64,000 bases of DNA from Cladopsammia gracilis (GCA_022457155.1 JAJGOT010000287.1:279501-343500), one strand, 5' to 3'; positions 10,905 to 21,380 are shown, numbered from the stretch's first letter. The notes: generated from the sequence alone by a model not told the origin. Numbers and translations: made by a program.

Positions 10905-12395
10905 TTGGTAGCTTTAATCACTGTCTTAGCATCTTGTGTGCATGCCTTATTACTACATTTGACTGCTGTAGTAGAAGGGCTTGAAATCTTAACATTGGCA
11001 GAATGGCTGGTGACAGTCATTAAACCAGAAGATAAAGGCTCTGGTACAGTAGTTATCAGACAACTTAATAACTGCAATTTCTATCAAAAACAAGATCTTA
11101 CCAGCAAAATACAGGAATGCATACGAATACACAAGCCGCATGCATAATGAAAAATTGACGAAAACACCTTTAAGTACCTTATTTGTAACCCCAATCCCCA
11201 ACCTGCTCGTTTCTACACAAGCAAGGGAATCCTGGTCGTCCTATAATATCTAGTAATGGTCACCCTACTGAACACATACCTGAATTCGTTGATTTCCACC
11301 TACAACATTTAGTTAAAATGCTACCATCTCACATCAAGGACACAACTCATTTTCTTCTCAAACTACAAGAACTGGGATCTCTACCTGACAATGCTATCCT
11401 CGTCTCTCTTGATGTTTCATCTCTCTATACAAACATTCCCCATAAGGAAGGAATCGACGCATGTAGTCACTATCTTAATGCCAGACATCACAAATCCATT
11501 CCAACTGAAAGCCTTTGCGACCTTATTCGTATGATTCTCTGAATGAATAACCTTGTCTTTGATGGTCAGCACTTCCTACAAATAAATGGAACTGCCATGG
11601 GTACTCGCATGGCTCCTTCCTATGCCAACCTATTTATGGCAAAATATGAAGAAAAAGCTATAGCTAACGCCCCCTTTAAGCCTTTCATCTGGTGGAGATT
11701 CATCAACAACATTTTCATGGTGTGGACGAAGGTGAAGAAAATCTAGAAACCTTTATTAAATATCTCAATCAAATTCACACACGAATATTCAGTCTTCTAT
11801 CCAGCTACTCCTGTTTCTTAACGTACAAGTTCAGTTAATCGACAATCACATCCAGATGGACCTGCATACTAAGCCCATGCACAAACATCAGCATCTCCTA
11901 AGATCTTCCAGTCACCCGGAACACACGAAGCATGCTATTCCTTTCAGTCTCGCCTTACGATTATGACACATTTGTTCTACCAACACTTATTTTGACAAAC
12001 ACTCTAATGAACTTATCGACCACTTGACAAAGCGAGGTTACAACCGAAACTTCCTTAAACATGACGTCAACCGCGTGCGGTCTATAGCCCATTGTGACAC
12101 CCTCAAACCTAAACAGCAAAACAAAACAACTGATCGTACACCTTTTGTTATTTCGTTCAATCCAGCTCTTCCCAGCACCCCGAAAATTGTGAAAAAACAT
12201 CTTAACATTCTCAACTCCTCTACCCCGCTGTAAAGAAACATTTCCTAATCCTCCTGTCTTAGCATACAGAAGAAACGCAAGTCTTCGTGATCTGCTAGTG
12301 AAAACAAAGCTGCCCGACAACTCTGACCCTGATGACCGTAGAATACCACCTTCTCCGGGTATCCAGATGCAGTCATCCACACTGTCTAACCTTGT
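10905..12395 (+). pseudogene. Penelope-like element reverse transcriptase
   Basis: A near-complete but broken PLE open reading frame. 11020-11100 has KPEDKGSGTVVI and QLNNCNFYQKQDLTSKI. 11318-11540 has SLDVSSLYTNIPHKEGIDAC, with the first catalytic Asp. After an in-frame stop at 11540, 11543-11746 has GTAMGTRMAPSYANLFMAKY. 12024-12233 and its continuation carry LTKRGYNRNFLKHDVNRV and later LAYRRNASLRDLLVKTKLP. At 11702-11710 the catalytic box reads I-N-N where an active enzyme has a pair of aspartates. Homology stops near 12390, before the GIY-YIG endonuclease of canonical PLEs. Frameshifts occur near 11150, 11750 and 12240. The element is inactive. Confidence 0.85.
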
Positions 12396-12399
12396 ATAG

Positions 12400-12955
12400 C
12401 TGATATGGTGATCTGTTTTGGAAATCTAATGGATGCTAGTGAATTCTTACGTTTTTCTTTACGTTTTTCAGTGTGAATTGCGCCATGTAATCGGCGTGCT
12501 TAACACATTCAGCTTTTTTGCTGATGATGCGCACCTCGATAATCTGCGCAAAAGTACCAGGAACATTTCTCAAATCATAGACCAGAGTTTCTCAGTTGCA
12601 ACGAGGCAACAAATTATTTAATCGGGTTTTTATTTTGCGTACCAGTGTACTGGGACGGTAAAGTGAAAAAAAAGGGCGCGAAATGGGAATTTGAGGACTA
12701 CAGAGGCGCTAGGAATCAGAGCATGGAATAGTGTTACATAAGATTACAGTAGAATGTACAGGGCAATCTGTACGCAAAATAAAAACTTGATGCAACAAAG
12801 ACCAGAAGATAGAGCTTTCTTACCTTTTCCACAACTGCAACAAAATTTTTTGTGAAACATCTGACAATTAAAAAATTGAGCTGCAACAAAATGGCCGAGT
12901 GAAAACTGGGGATGGTTTCATTGATAGCTACATCATGTATGGGTCATGTTTGGTG
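12400..12955. other. No gene seen
   Basis: Only short frames are present. I see no recognisable protein, RNA or long repeat between the Penelope-like remnant and the minisatellite. Confidence 0.4.
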
Positions 12956-12959
12956 AGTT

Positions 12960-13073
12960 GATTTTGTTGTGCTGTGAGCTTTTGTTGTGCCGTGAGTTTC
13001 TTTTGTTGTGCCATGAGTTTCTTTTGTTGTGCCGGGAGTTTTTGTTTTGCCATGAATGTTGTGGGCCACCATA
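12960..13073. repeat. Solo IS3EU-like terminus with a 21-bp minisatellite
   Basis: Four to five copies of a roughly 21-bp unit with the core TTTTGTTGTGCCRTGAG run into TTGTGGGCCACCATA, which ends at 13073. Read on the reverse strand this end starts TATGGTGGCCCACAA, almost the same as the start of the large element (TACGGTGGCCCACAA). The CAYGGCA motif spaced about 21 bp is also shared with that element's ends. It is probably one end of a related non-autonomous element. No partner end was found upstream. Confidence 0.55.
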
Positions 13074-13095
13074 GAGGAAAGCTGGATTTTGGACC

Positions 13096-13101
13096 GGTTC
13101 A
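13096..13101. repeat. Target-site duplication GGTTCA (left)
   Basis: GGTTCA directly precedes the element start TACGGTGG and is repeated at 19273-19278 directly after the element end CCACCGTA. A 6-bp duplication is what I recall for IS3EU elements. Confidence 0.9.
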
Positions 13102-13272
13102 TACGGTGGCCCACAAGTGTCACGGCAAATTAAAGTGCACGGCAAAATAAAAAGAAGCCACGGCAAGATTCAAAGGGTGCTGACATTTCGTTATTTCACT
13201 TTTCCGTCGTTTTAATTTGTCGTGACCCTTCCGGGCCGATATCACGGCCCACAAGTGTCACGGCAAATTAAA
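13102..13272. repeat. Left terminal inverted repeat
   Basis: 171 bp starting TACGGTGGCCCACAAGTG and running to CACGGCAAATTAAA. It contains repeated CACGGCAAAWTAAA motifs, likely transposase-binding subterminal repeats. It pairs with 19101-19272 over its full length. Confidence 0.9.
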
Positions 13273-13304
13273 GTGCACGGCAAAATAAAAAGAAGCCACG
13301 GCAA
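13246..13304. repeat. Internal copy of the 59-bp outer end
   Basis: The stretch beginning GGCCCACAAGTGTCACGG repeats, essentially unchanged, the outermost part of the left end (13107-13165). The right end has only a shorter second copy (inner edge about 19101-19128), so the two ends are asymmetric. Confidence 0.85.
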
Positions 13305-13426
13305 AAAGATAAAAACCGCGTCAGGATACTTGGATGTCACAGCAAAATACAAATCAAAATGTCGTGGGTCTTTTCTAACAGTGGCAGCAGTCATCGACGT
13401 ACAGCGGTTGATATAAGGCACTTAGC

Positions 13427-16148
13427 ATGCGCCGTGGACTTCGAAAGCACGAGGTACTTCTACGTTCTAGCTTCTTGAACGAGATGTTTTGTGCTAATTG
13501 TGGACGTGAAAGCGATGGAAATGCTGGTTTTTGTAGCAAATGTGGGCATGGTAAGTCAAAACAATACCTTCGGTTCAGTGTCATGCATTTCACGAAGAAC
13601 AAATTGGTCATGCTTACCCGGGCTTCCTGGCTGAAAATCTTCAAATAAACCATCAAGGGAAATTGTTTCTGTGTTAACTGTAGACCTATTGTTACCAGGA
13701 GATCACATTGGGACATTTTATAAGGACAGAATCCATAACAATTACATTTACTTTTATATATTATAAATCCATATTTTATTATAAATTTTATATCACTAAT
13801 CAACATTGTAATAGCATGAAGACTTAAGTGATATCGCTCCTCATATTTCTCATATTTCTCTCTTTGTGGTCTTACCGTTCCTGTTGAGGGAACTTTGAGT
13901 ACTCTAGTAAATTATACCCCTTAAACAATAATAAAAAAATAATACTGTAATGTCACCATGTTATATTGTCTACTCAATTTGGTTACTTACATTTACTATT
14001 TAACTCTTAACAGAACTTAAGACAACAATTGAAAAACCATTTGGTCGGCCAGGTACCACTATCAAGTCATTTGTTGGATTTAAAACTAGTCTTGGAAGGC
14101 CAACTAAATCTCAGTTGAACAATACTAAAGGCAAAGGAAAAAATAAAAAGGAGGAAGGAAAAGAAGTAATAATATCTATTGGCCTCATGTTTTGGGATGG
14201 GGCAGAAGGGAAGCTAAAAGAAAAACGAGGCAAGAAGATGGCTCTGCGAGTTGATAAAGATGATTGTTATATGGCACTTCTAGAAAAGGCACAAGCTAAA
14301 TGGAAAAGTTTTCATAGTAACCTATATCAGGCAAATTCAGAGTATGTCTTACTACTTGAGGATGGCAAGGAAGCTATATTCCTACCAGGAACATCATGCA
14401 AGGAGTTTTTCCCTCTGTCTAAATACAAAGAGGAAATAATGAAAGATTACAAAAGGATAACATTATTCTTGTGCACAGAAGAGGACTTTAAGAGTTCTAC
14501 CACCTACCACAGTGATGATGAAGGTGACCATAACACTGAAGAGCCAAACATTACCAACAGTAGTAGTTCACCACCCACCAAGAAGAAGAATGCTGGATGT
14601 AGTAGTGCAACTGCTGATTCACCACCCACCAAGAAGAAGAATGCTGGATGTAGTAGTGCAACTGCTGATTCACCACCCACCAAGAAGAAGAATGCTGGAT
14701 GTAGTAATGCAACTGCTGATGATAGAGGGTCTTGGTTTGTTCTTGATGGACTTGATCGAATTTGCAATCAGGTTCGTAACTCCGAAGAGCCAAACATTGT
14801 CAATGGTAGTAGTTCACCAGCCACGGAGAAAACTAATGCTGGATGTAGTAGTGCAACTGCTGATGATAGAGGGTCTTGGTTTGTTCTTGATGAACTTGAT
14901 CGAATTTACAATCAGGTGGAAAAAATTGACAATCCACCATCATCATGTCAACCTGACAGTGCAGCAAGTATCGTTAAGATACTTGAAGAAAGAGTCGTGG
15001 CTGATGGCAAGATCTCTCTTTTTATCGTAATCAGAAGGGGTGTGTCTGAAAGGAGGGCTATTAGTTTGTGGCAGAGGGCTACAACAAAAGTAGATCCAAT
15101 CCATGTAGTTCGTGTCAAGTTTATTGGTGAGGATGGCATTGATGATGGTGCTCTGGCAAGAGAATTTTTCTCTTCAGTCATTCCAAGTATAGGGGAAACG
15201 TTCTTCCCTGACGGTACTCCTGTTTATTCCACCAATGATCTGTATAACTACAAAGCAATTGGCCAACTAATCTCTGCGAGTTTATCTCAGGGAGGCCCGG
15301 CCCCAAATTTTGTATCTCCATGTGTATACGAGACATTAACCTCCAATGATATTGCCTTCAATAATCAAGATCTACACAAAAATCTGACAGAGAAAGAAGA
15401 AGCTTTGGTCGAGGATATCAAGAGTAATGTGTCTCTGCACCAAGACACAATCATAGAACACGGTTACACAGGCCCTATTGATGATTCTAACCTTGAAAAT
15501 ATTACCAAAGCTGTTATGGCCAGTATTATAAGCAGAAGAGCTGTTATGTTAAAGGAGCTGAAAAATGGAATGGGACTGTTTGGTCTTGATGAACTCATCT
15601 CGAAACACCCCGAATTGTGCAAAAGTCTATTTGTTGCAGGTGAGCAAGAAGTCGTTGATGCAGACTACTTGTTTTCATTGATGAAACGAGAGTTCTCGCC
15701 CGAGGGAAGTTCGCGTCGTCTCATTGAGGATGCTGTGATGGATCATTTCCAGGATTTCATCTTCAGCTTGGAAGACCAGGAGACCACATCTGGTTATGCA
15801 GAAGCTTTGGCATGGAAATCCCATCCTGGTATTTCTATGGATGATGATGACAACAATGAAAGTGATGATGCTATGGTTAAATTTAATGAAGCTGACTTAA
15901 GTCCAGCTGCAGTCATGGGTTGGTTGACAGGCCAACGACACAGAGATTTAACAACAAAATCTGTAATCTATGTAAGGTTTGATCATGATTGTTTGAAACG
16001 AAATCCTAAACATAGCATATGTTTTCCATGTGTTGGGGCCTGTGGGAGGGTAATAACCCTCCCAGTTACCCACATGTCCACCTCCGAGGCTTTTAAGGAT
16101 AACTTTTTAATTGCATTTTGTAAGGGCCAAGCATTTTCTCTGTCATAA
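13427..16148 (+). CDS. Transposon-borne HECT E3 ubiquitin ligase-like protein
   Basis: Two exons: 13427-13550 and 14014-16148. The donor CATG/GTAAGT and acceptor TTAACAG join codons in phase (G+AA = Glu), giving 752 residues. The N-terminus holds a zinc ribbon, C22-x2-C25-x10-C36-x2-C39. Residues about 90-200 look like a ubiquitin-like or CIDE-N-like fold and end with ITLFLCTEEDF. Residues 227-277 are three copies of a 17-residue repeat with SPPTKKKNAGC. A GSWFVLD-(G/E)LDRI(C/Y)NQ segment occurs twice. The HECT domain runs from about 405 (VKFIGEDGIDDGALAREFF) to the end. C718 in GACGRVITLP matches the catalytic cysteine position before the terminal LP(V) segment. HECT enzymes accept ubiquitin on this cysteine and pass it to substrates. 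An alternative start is M20. A substrate is not known. Confidence 0.8.
14568..14720. repeat. Three tandem 51-bp coding repeats
   Basis: Units at 14568-14618, 14619-14669 and 14670-14720 are nearly identical and keep the reading frame. They encode three 17-residue copies containing SPPTKKKNAGC. A partial fourth copy with diverged sequence follows the duplicated GSWFVLD segment near 14812. Near identity points to recent unit duplication. Confidence 0.95.
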
Positions 16149-16378
16149 GATGATTTTATAGAATACTTTTGCTGTCTCGTCGATGTTCTATATATAGGGT
16201 TTTTTTCATTGCATTTTGTAAAAGGCAACCATTTTTCTTAAATGCAAGATGATTGGGGCTACTGTTCATCTTTGACTTTTGATTTTATTGTATGTATACC
16301 AAAGATAGTTTTTCCTCTTCAGATAGTACTTTTTTCTATCCTATTTTGTAGGGGACAAGTACTTTCTTGATGGCAAGT
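16108..16378. repeat. Three imperfect spaced repeats at the 3' end of the HECT gene
   Basis: Similar blocks at about 16110-16151, 16206-16251 and 16335-16376 share TTTTGTA, then (A/G)GGSMAA and a TTTCT...AAGATG end. The first overlaps the stop codon of the HECT gene, so the duplications include its last codons and 3' UTR. Confidence 0.55.
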
Positions 16379-16379
16379 T

Positions 16380-17090
16380 TTGCCTACTTCAGATGGTAGT
16401 TTGTTATGGACTCATTTTTACATTTTGCATACATGTTCATGTTATATAGTTATCAGAAGTTCATATTTTTATTGAGGTATCAATAGCTTGATGATTTTAC
16501 ATTGTGATTTCAAAGTTGTAAATCAACCAATTTTAAAATGTTAACAAACAATGGCATTTATAAATATATATAATCATTAAACTGTAAATTTTAAACAAAC
16601 GACTTATTTTGTTGAGTATTTGCACAACAAGCCCTATAAATACAAGAGACTACTGTAGCTAGAGTGATTTCACTCAATCTCTGAAATAGATCTTAGTCTA
16701 CACACTATTAATATAGTTCTTTCTTTGTTTTGCTAGGACTATTTAGTATTAGATTTAATTTCACCAATTAAGTTTACTCACTATATCTGATCAGCGACAC
16801 ACAAAACCTATTGCAAACTATAGACTAGTTCTTGAATACTTAAAAAATAATAGTCAAACAGAAACATCAGTCTCTACTAATGTCTATTAGTTCAAGATTA
16901 GTTTGACGGTTAAGTGCACTAGTCTACTCTATGCTTAAATAGCTAGCTAGAGTGGTTTCGCTAACACTTTAGAATATACCTGCTGTATACTTGCAATTGG
17001 ATCTGAGAGTGCATTTTTTTTTATAGCTGCACAATGACAATTATAGAGCACTGGTATCCCGGATGTTGCTCACATTTTTAATTTTTGGTG
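16380..17090. other. Non-coding spacer inside the IS3EU element
   Basis: AT-rich sequence between the two convergent genes. I see no ORF of note. It probably holds the 3' UTRs and polyadenylation signals of both genes. Confidence 0.4.
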
Positions 17091-17091
17091 C

Positions 17092-17278
17092 TATATTCTA
17101 AACCGATTAGAAGATGGTTTTCCTGTGTACGCATAAGAAAATAATGCACTTTTTGAGGTCTAAAAAAACTGCTGAATGCAGTCGCCTCGTGCATCCACTT
17201 GCAGTTTTTATAGACCTCAGGGGTGCATTATTTTCTTAGAGAACATGGAAAACCATCTTCTAATTGGTAAATGAAATA
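17092..17278. repeat. Foldback element in the IS3EU spacer
   Basis: Arms of about 65-75 bp, 17103-17170 and 17201-17267, are reverse complements with few mismatches. They share AGAAGATGGTTTTCC, GAAAATAATGCAC and TAGACCTC-type blocks around a 30-bp loop. It is a palindromic MITE-like insertion, or a structure separating the two convergent genes. Confidence 0.7.
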
Positions 17279-17895
17279 GACCTTGTGTCTAGTGTGCATT
17301 TTGTCTATTGTTTTCAGTTGACTTTTGTTCCAGGGGGGAGGGTTATTAAGTACAATAGTATATGATTCAATAACCCTAGTACACATTAACAGTGCACAAT
17401 TATAGAGTGGTTTGCAAAAACCTGTGGTATACACTTTAGTGTTACTATTACACCTTATTATGGCTTAGTAATGTGTTGTCAATACATTACTACACTGTAT
17501 GATTTATCACACTTTTTGATCTCTCTTACTGCTAAACTTCCTAAAACAGAACATCCCAGACATCATTGCCGGTTTTGAAAATAAATTCTTTAAATCATTA
17601 TTGAATTCGGAAAATACAAGTTTCTCAACTTTTCAAACAAAAAAAGCTGAAAATCAATCTGACTTGCATTAGAATGAGCTGTAATGACTGTAATTCAGTG
17701 CACAATCGAATTTCTAAACTGCTTTTATTCGAAAAGCTGAGGAATTTGCAGTTACTGAAACCATTAATGATGCAAAGAATCCATAAACATTCTTGAAACC
17801 AATAATTATGTCTAGCTGTAAAGGCTTCAGGTAGTTTGACTGTTTATTGCACAGGATTTTGCAAACCACTCTTCCTAGTATGCAGTACAACAACT

Positions 17896-19074
17896 CTAGT
17901 AACCACTTTCTGCAATACTGACAAATTTCTTGAACATTTCTAGTGCTTCCCTCCAGTTTTCAGGTTGCTCGACACCAAGAAGATTAGAAACATAAGCAAA
18001 ATACTGTTGATATTCATTATCATCCTCTTGTTCCACAAGATGGTCACGGGCATAGGCAATTTCATTGCTGGGAACTTGAACAATCAGCCCATTAATACCA
18101 TTGTATCTTTCTGGTAAGGTATAAATGGCATCAGGTCTACCTGCTATGGTCTCATGACATGATCTTCGGATGTAGTGTGTATTCCAGGACTCTTTTATTC
18201 TGTCTAAATCCTGCTGTAAGAGATTTGAAAAGCAGAACCAAAGACATTCATTGTGTAGTTCTTCAGCAGGATTAAGAACCCCTTTATCGACCATATCCTT
18301 AAACAAGTTGATCCACCATGATGACCAGTTCTTTCTTAGGAAACTCCACCAACATTCCATCCTCTGGTTATGGGGAGAAGGCACATAACGGTGAGAATCT
18401 GGGTTGTTCAAGAAAAATGAGTGAATTCCAGCCATTGTTCCATTTTCTGTGCCTAAGTCGGTAAGTAATAGCTGTGGACAGCCACCATGTTGCTCGACTG
18501 CATCTAAATAGTAAGTGGCCACGTTATCTGGATAGTTGTTAGAACGTGTAATATACAACCACAACACTTTTCGGCTGAAGCCATCTATGCAGCCATGCAT
18601 AGGAAAACCAAATGGCTTCAGCTTATCGTAGCCGTCTGCGTGCCATGCGTGGTTTGGTCCTGGTGAAGAATACTCTCTTCTTTTTAACTTGTGCTTTCTT
18701 CTATTCTCAACACCGTCAGGGTCCAGCTCTTTTAGGAGTTCCTGGACTACTATTCTTGGAACCACAATACCTCTGAGACGTAAGTTATGCCACATTGACC
18801 GATAGCCAACCATTGAATCTGGCCCGTCCAAAAGTTCCGTTATAGCATCTCTCACAGCATCAATATCGTATTCCACATTTTTCCTCGATAAGTTCCAGTC
18901 TTTAAGGCGTCTCTTAAGAGTACTTAGGCTAAAATGTATATCGTAATTCTTAGAGAGTATGTCTAGAATTTCTTCATAGCTGTGACCTCGGTAAAATAGA
19001 TACCTTACAATTTCAAATTCACGATTGGAGTCCGCCATTTTGTTAACCTTATTAGGTACACTATAATATATCAT
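17896..19074 (-). CDS. IS3EU-type transposase (integrase-like DDE)
   Basis: A single 392-codon frame on the reverse strand. Residues 20-65 (EFEIVRYLFYRGHSYEEILD... STLKRRLKDWNLSRK) form a helix-turn-helix-type DNA-binding segment. The catalytic core carries D147 (AWHADGYDKL), D206 (LLLTDLGTENG) and E240 (HNQRMECWWSFLRK), giving a D-58-D-33-E spacing like the retroviral integrase/IS3 fold. The C-terminus ends with VSIAESGY. M13 (MADSNREFE, 19038) is a plausible alternative start. The start lies 27 bp inside the right inverted repeat, so the promoter should be in that repeat. It is expected to bind the ends and cut and join DNA; the intact frame and triad suggest activity. Confidence 0.88.
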   Translation of the reverse strand: MIYYSVPNKVNKMADSNREFEIVRYLFYRGHSYEEILDILSKNYDIHFSLSTLKRRLKDWNLSRKNVEYDIDAVRDAITELLDGPDSMVGYRSMWHNLRLRGIVVPRIVVQELLKELDPDGVENRRKHKLKRREYSSPGPNHAWHADGYDKLKPFGFPMHGCIDGFSRKVLWLYITRSNNYPDNVATYYLDAVEQHGGCPQLLLTDLGTENGTMAGIHSFFLNNPDSHRYVPSPHNQRMECWWSFLRKNWSSWWINLFKDMVDKGVLNPAEELHNECLWFCFSNLLQQDLDRIKESWNTHYIRRSCHETIAGRPDAIYTLPERYNGINGLIVQVPSNEIAYARDHLVEQEDDNEYQQYFAYVSNLLGVEQPENWREALEMFKKFVSIAESGY

Positions 19075-19100
19075 ATATGAAGTACCTACCTCTGAATTTT

Positions 19101-19272
19101 TTTAATTTGCCGTGACACTTGTGGGCCGTGATATCGGCCCGGAAGGGTCACGACAAATTAAAACGACGGCAAAAGTGAAATAACGAAATGTCAGCACCCT
19201 TTGAATCTTGCCGTGGCTTCTTTTTATTTTGCCGTGCACTTTAATTTGCCGTGACACTTGTGGGCCACCGTA
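19101..19272. repeat. Right terminal inverted repeat
   Basis: 172 bp, ending GGGCCACCGTA. It pairs with 13102-13272, differing mainly by one extra base in the CTTTTGCCG stretch. Confidence 0.9.
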
Positions 19273-19278
19273 GGTTCA
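19273..19278. repeat. Target-site duplication GGTTCA (right)
   Basis: Matches 13096-13101 exactly and marks the right insertion boundary. Confidence 0.9.
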
Positions 19279-21380
19279 GCACCAAGCTGATTTTAACCAA
19301 GAATTTCCCATTGCACAGTTTCCAAACCCCGCACCAGGCAAGCTGAAACCCAGAGGTTTCTTCTCGTACCATTACATTGAAATCCGTCCAAAACTCGAAG
19401 CGCCTAACCTCAAATAATATTAAGAAATCGAGCAATCGAAGCTTGATGGAGCTGTAGCTGGACTTCCGTGTACAGGCTGTAACAGTCGCGCTGTTTGCTC
19501 CTTATCACCCTGATTGGATGAGAACAAACAATGTTCTTGCATAAATTCGTCCCGAGCGAGAGAAGTTTGTTAGGTATAGCCTTCATTTATGGAGCAATGG
19601 ATACATCACAGGGCTTGCTACCTGACACTACTGCAATTAGCACTGCAGTGTAAAATACTTTTTTAAAATATACTAATATATGTTGTGTTTTGTTCAGTTA
19701 TCAGCGAAACAGTGTTTCAATTCGTACACCTGAAATTCAGTATAGAGCTTAAATGGGCATTGTCACGCAGATTTTGCTGTCATTTGGTCAAAATACACTA
19801 AATAATGACTACCGGTAGCAGCAATCGGACATTATGGAGATGCATTCGAAGGAATTTCCGGCGGAAATGGGCCCCTGAAAAAAACAATAGGAGCAGCCAT
19901 TTGAAGACTGCACACCAAAAAAGGTCAAATTTTTCTGCATACATGAAATTAGGATCGCATTCCGCAAACACGATAAAGCACCTTTGCTCAAAAATGAAAT
20001 TGCTCTTGGAACACGAAGAAAAAATATCAAGTGATTTCTTCAAGGAAGAACGAACCATTATGAGTTTCTGTGATTTTTCTATGACACTTCGGAGGAACTT
20101 GAAAAAATTGGCTAATTTTTTAAAGATGCAATCCATTTCCATCCTGGCCATTCATAGCCAAACATAAATAGTAGTTTCTGTTCACCAGTAGAGTATTTTG
20201 TTAACAAAACTGGACCATTATTTTTAGGCTACTAACCCCTTTAATTAAATATTCTCGGGAAAAACATCGGGCTGTTTCAGGTTTCTGACAAATCAGTAGT
20301 TACACAGCTTCTTTTTCTTTTGTCATGCATAACTCGTCAAAGAAGTCAACAAAGACGTCTCAAAGAGATGGTCACTCGGGCATAAACTAACTGCACCACT
20401 GCAATACGCAGACATAGCTGCCCTTACTTTGACATAGCTGTCCTTACTTTTTAATAAGATGTAAGTTTTCACCAGAGGTCCCTCTTGAAATTTCCATTTT
20501 TTCGAAAACCTAAATCGTTAAAAAAATCCCACTTCCAAACCCCAGCATCATCCAGGGTTCACAGTCTCCTACGCAGCTGTTATCTGTACAGGATCAGGAG
20601 CGTTTCGTGATGATACAAATAGTGGCTGCATAGGAGACTATGGTTCGCTAAAAGAAAATGTTGTCACATAAGTTTTACTGGCTAATTTTGCATGGTTTCT
20701 TAAAATGTGAGGTGATGTGAATCCAGCCTGTGCCATCGGGGAGGAGGCAGATGTCAATCCCCATTTTAGAGACACCCAGAAGTAGCTGCACTTATTTAAA
20801 AGGCATAACCTCTCGCCAAAACCAAAAATGTGTCAATCAAATGCAATCCTAACCAAATTCTATCAAAACTGCTGATTGGGAAATTTTCAGCGAATCATTA
20901 ACATCCAATTTCTTTATCTGCCACTCAAAACATCTCAGAACCAATCAAACTCCAAAGATATGAACCAGCACCCCAAAATCTGCTATAGAAACTTATAGGA
21001 TAATCAAAGAGGCCCCAAAATGTTGCAAATTTCAACTAAGGTAAGTCAGTGAAGTGTTAACATATATACCAGTTATTACTGATTAGAAACTTTAAAATGA
21101 CAGTGATTTTATCATACAAGAAAATGTACCCGCTTTTAGCACTATCATTCAAAAATTCCTTGACTTAGCTTGCCGCTCACGTGACTTAATGAAGATGTTT
21201 CGTGTTCAAACAAGAAAAATGCCGTAGTCATCTTTTATATACACATTGGAATTCCAATGAGTTTTGAATTTTCACGACTCATTTTTCATGGCTTAAACTC
21301 AAAGCAAGTCAAATGACCACTAACCTGCTAACATTAAGTAAGCATAATTCACTAGACGTCTACTGAATATTTCTTTGAAT
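19279..21380. other. No recognised gene
   Basis: An open frame of 120 codons on the plus strand (19805-20167) overlaps one of 117 on the minus strand. Neither resembles a protein I know, and overlapping frames on both strands suggest chance. The rest is AT-rich, apart from the short inverted repeat at 20562-20640. Confidence 0.35.
20562..20640. repeat. Short inverted repeat
   Basis: CAGTCTCCTACGCAGC at 20562-20577 is mirrored by GCTGCATAGGAGACTA at 20625-20640 with about two mismatches, around a 47-bp centre. Compact foldback, possibly a MITE relic. Confidence 0.6.

Larger units (their letters stand above)
13102..19272. mobile_element. IS3EU-type DNA transposon, apparently complete (6171 bp)
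   Basis: The element has long terminal inverted repeats (13102-13272 and 19101-19272, differing mainly by a one-base indel near 13203), TAC...GTA ends and a perfect 6-bp target duplication, GGTTCA. Inside are two intact genes converging from the two ends: a spliced HECT-domain gene on the plus strand (13427-16148) and an integrase-like transposase on the minus strand (19074-17896). The 1.7 kb between their 3' ends is non-coding. Intact frames, consensus splice sites and almost identical inverted repeats suggest recent insertion. The superfamily call rests on the transposase type plus the TAY...RTA ends and 6-bp duplication as I recall them from transposon classification. Confidence 0.85.

Noticed and set aside
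14504..14793. Reverse-strand open frames with repeated AFFFLVGGE or HSSSWWVVN units
   Set aside because: They are the antisense shadow of the 51-bp coding repeats of the HECT gene.
19798..20167. Overlapping frames of about 120 codons on both strands
   Set aside because: No known motif, no start or splice context, and openness on both strands is better explained by composition.
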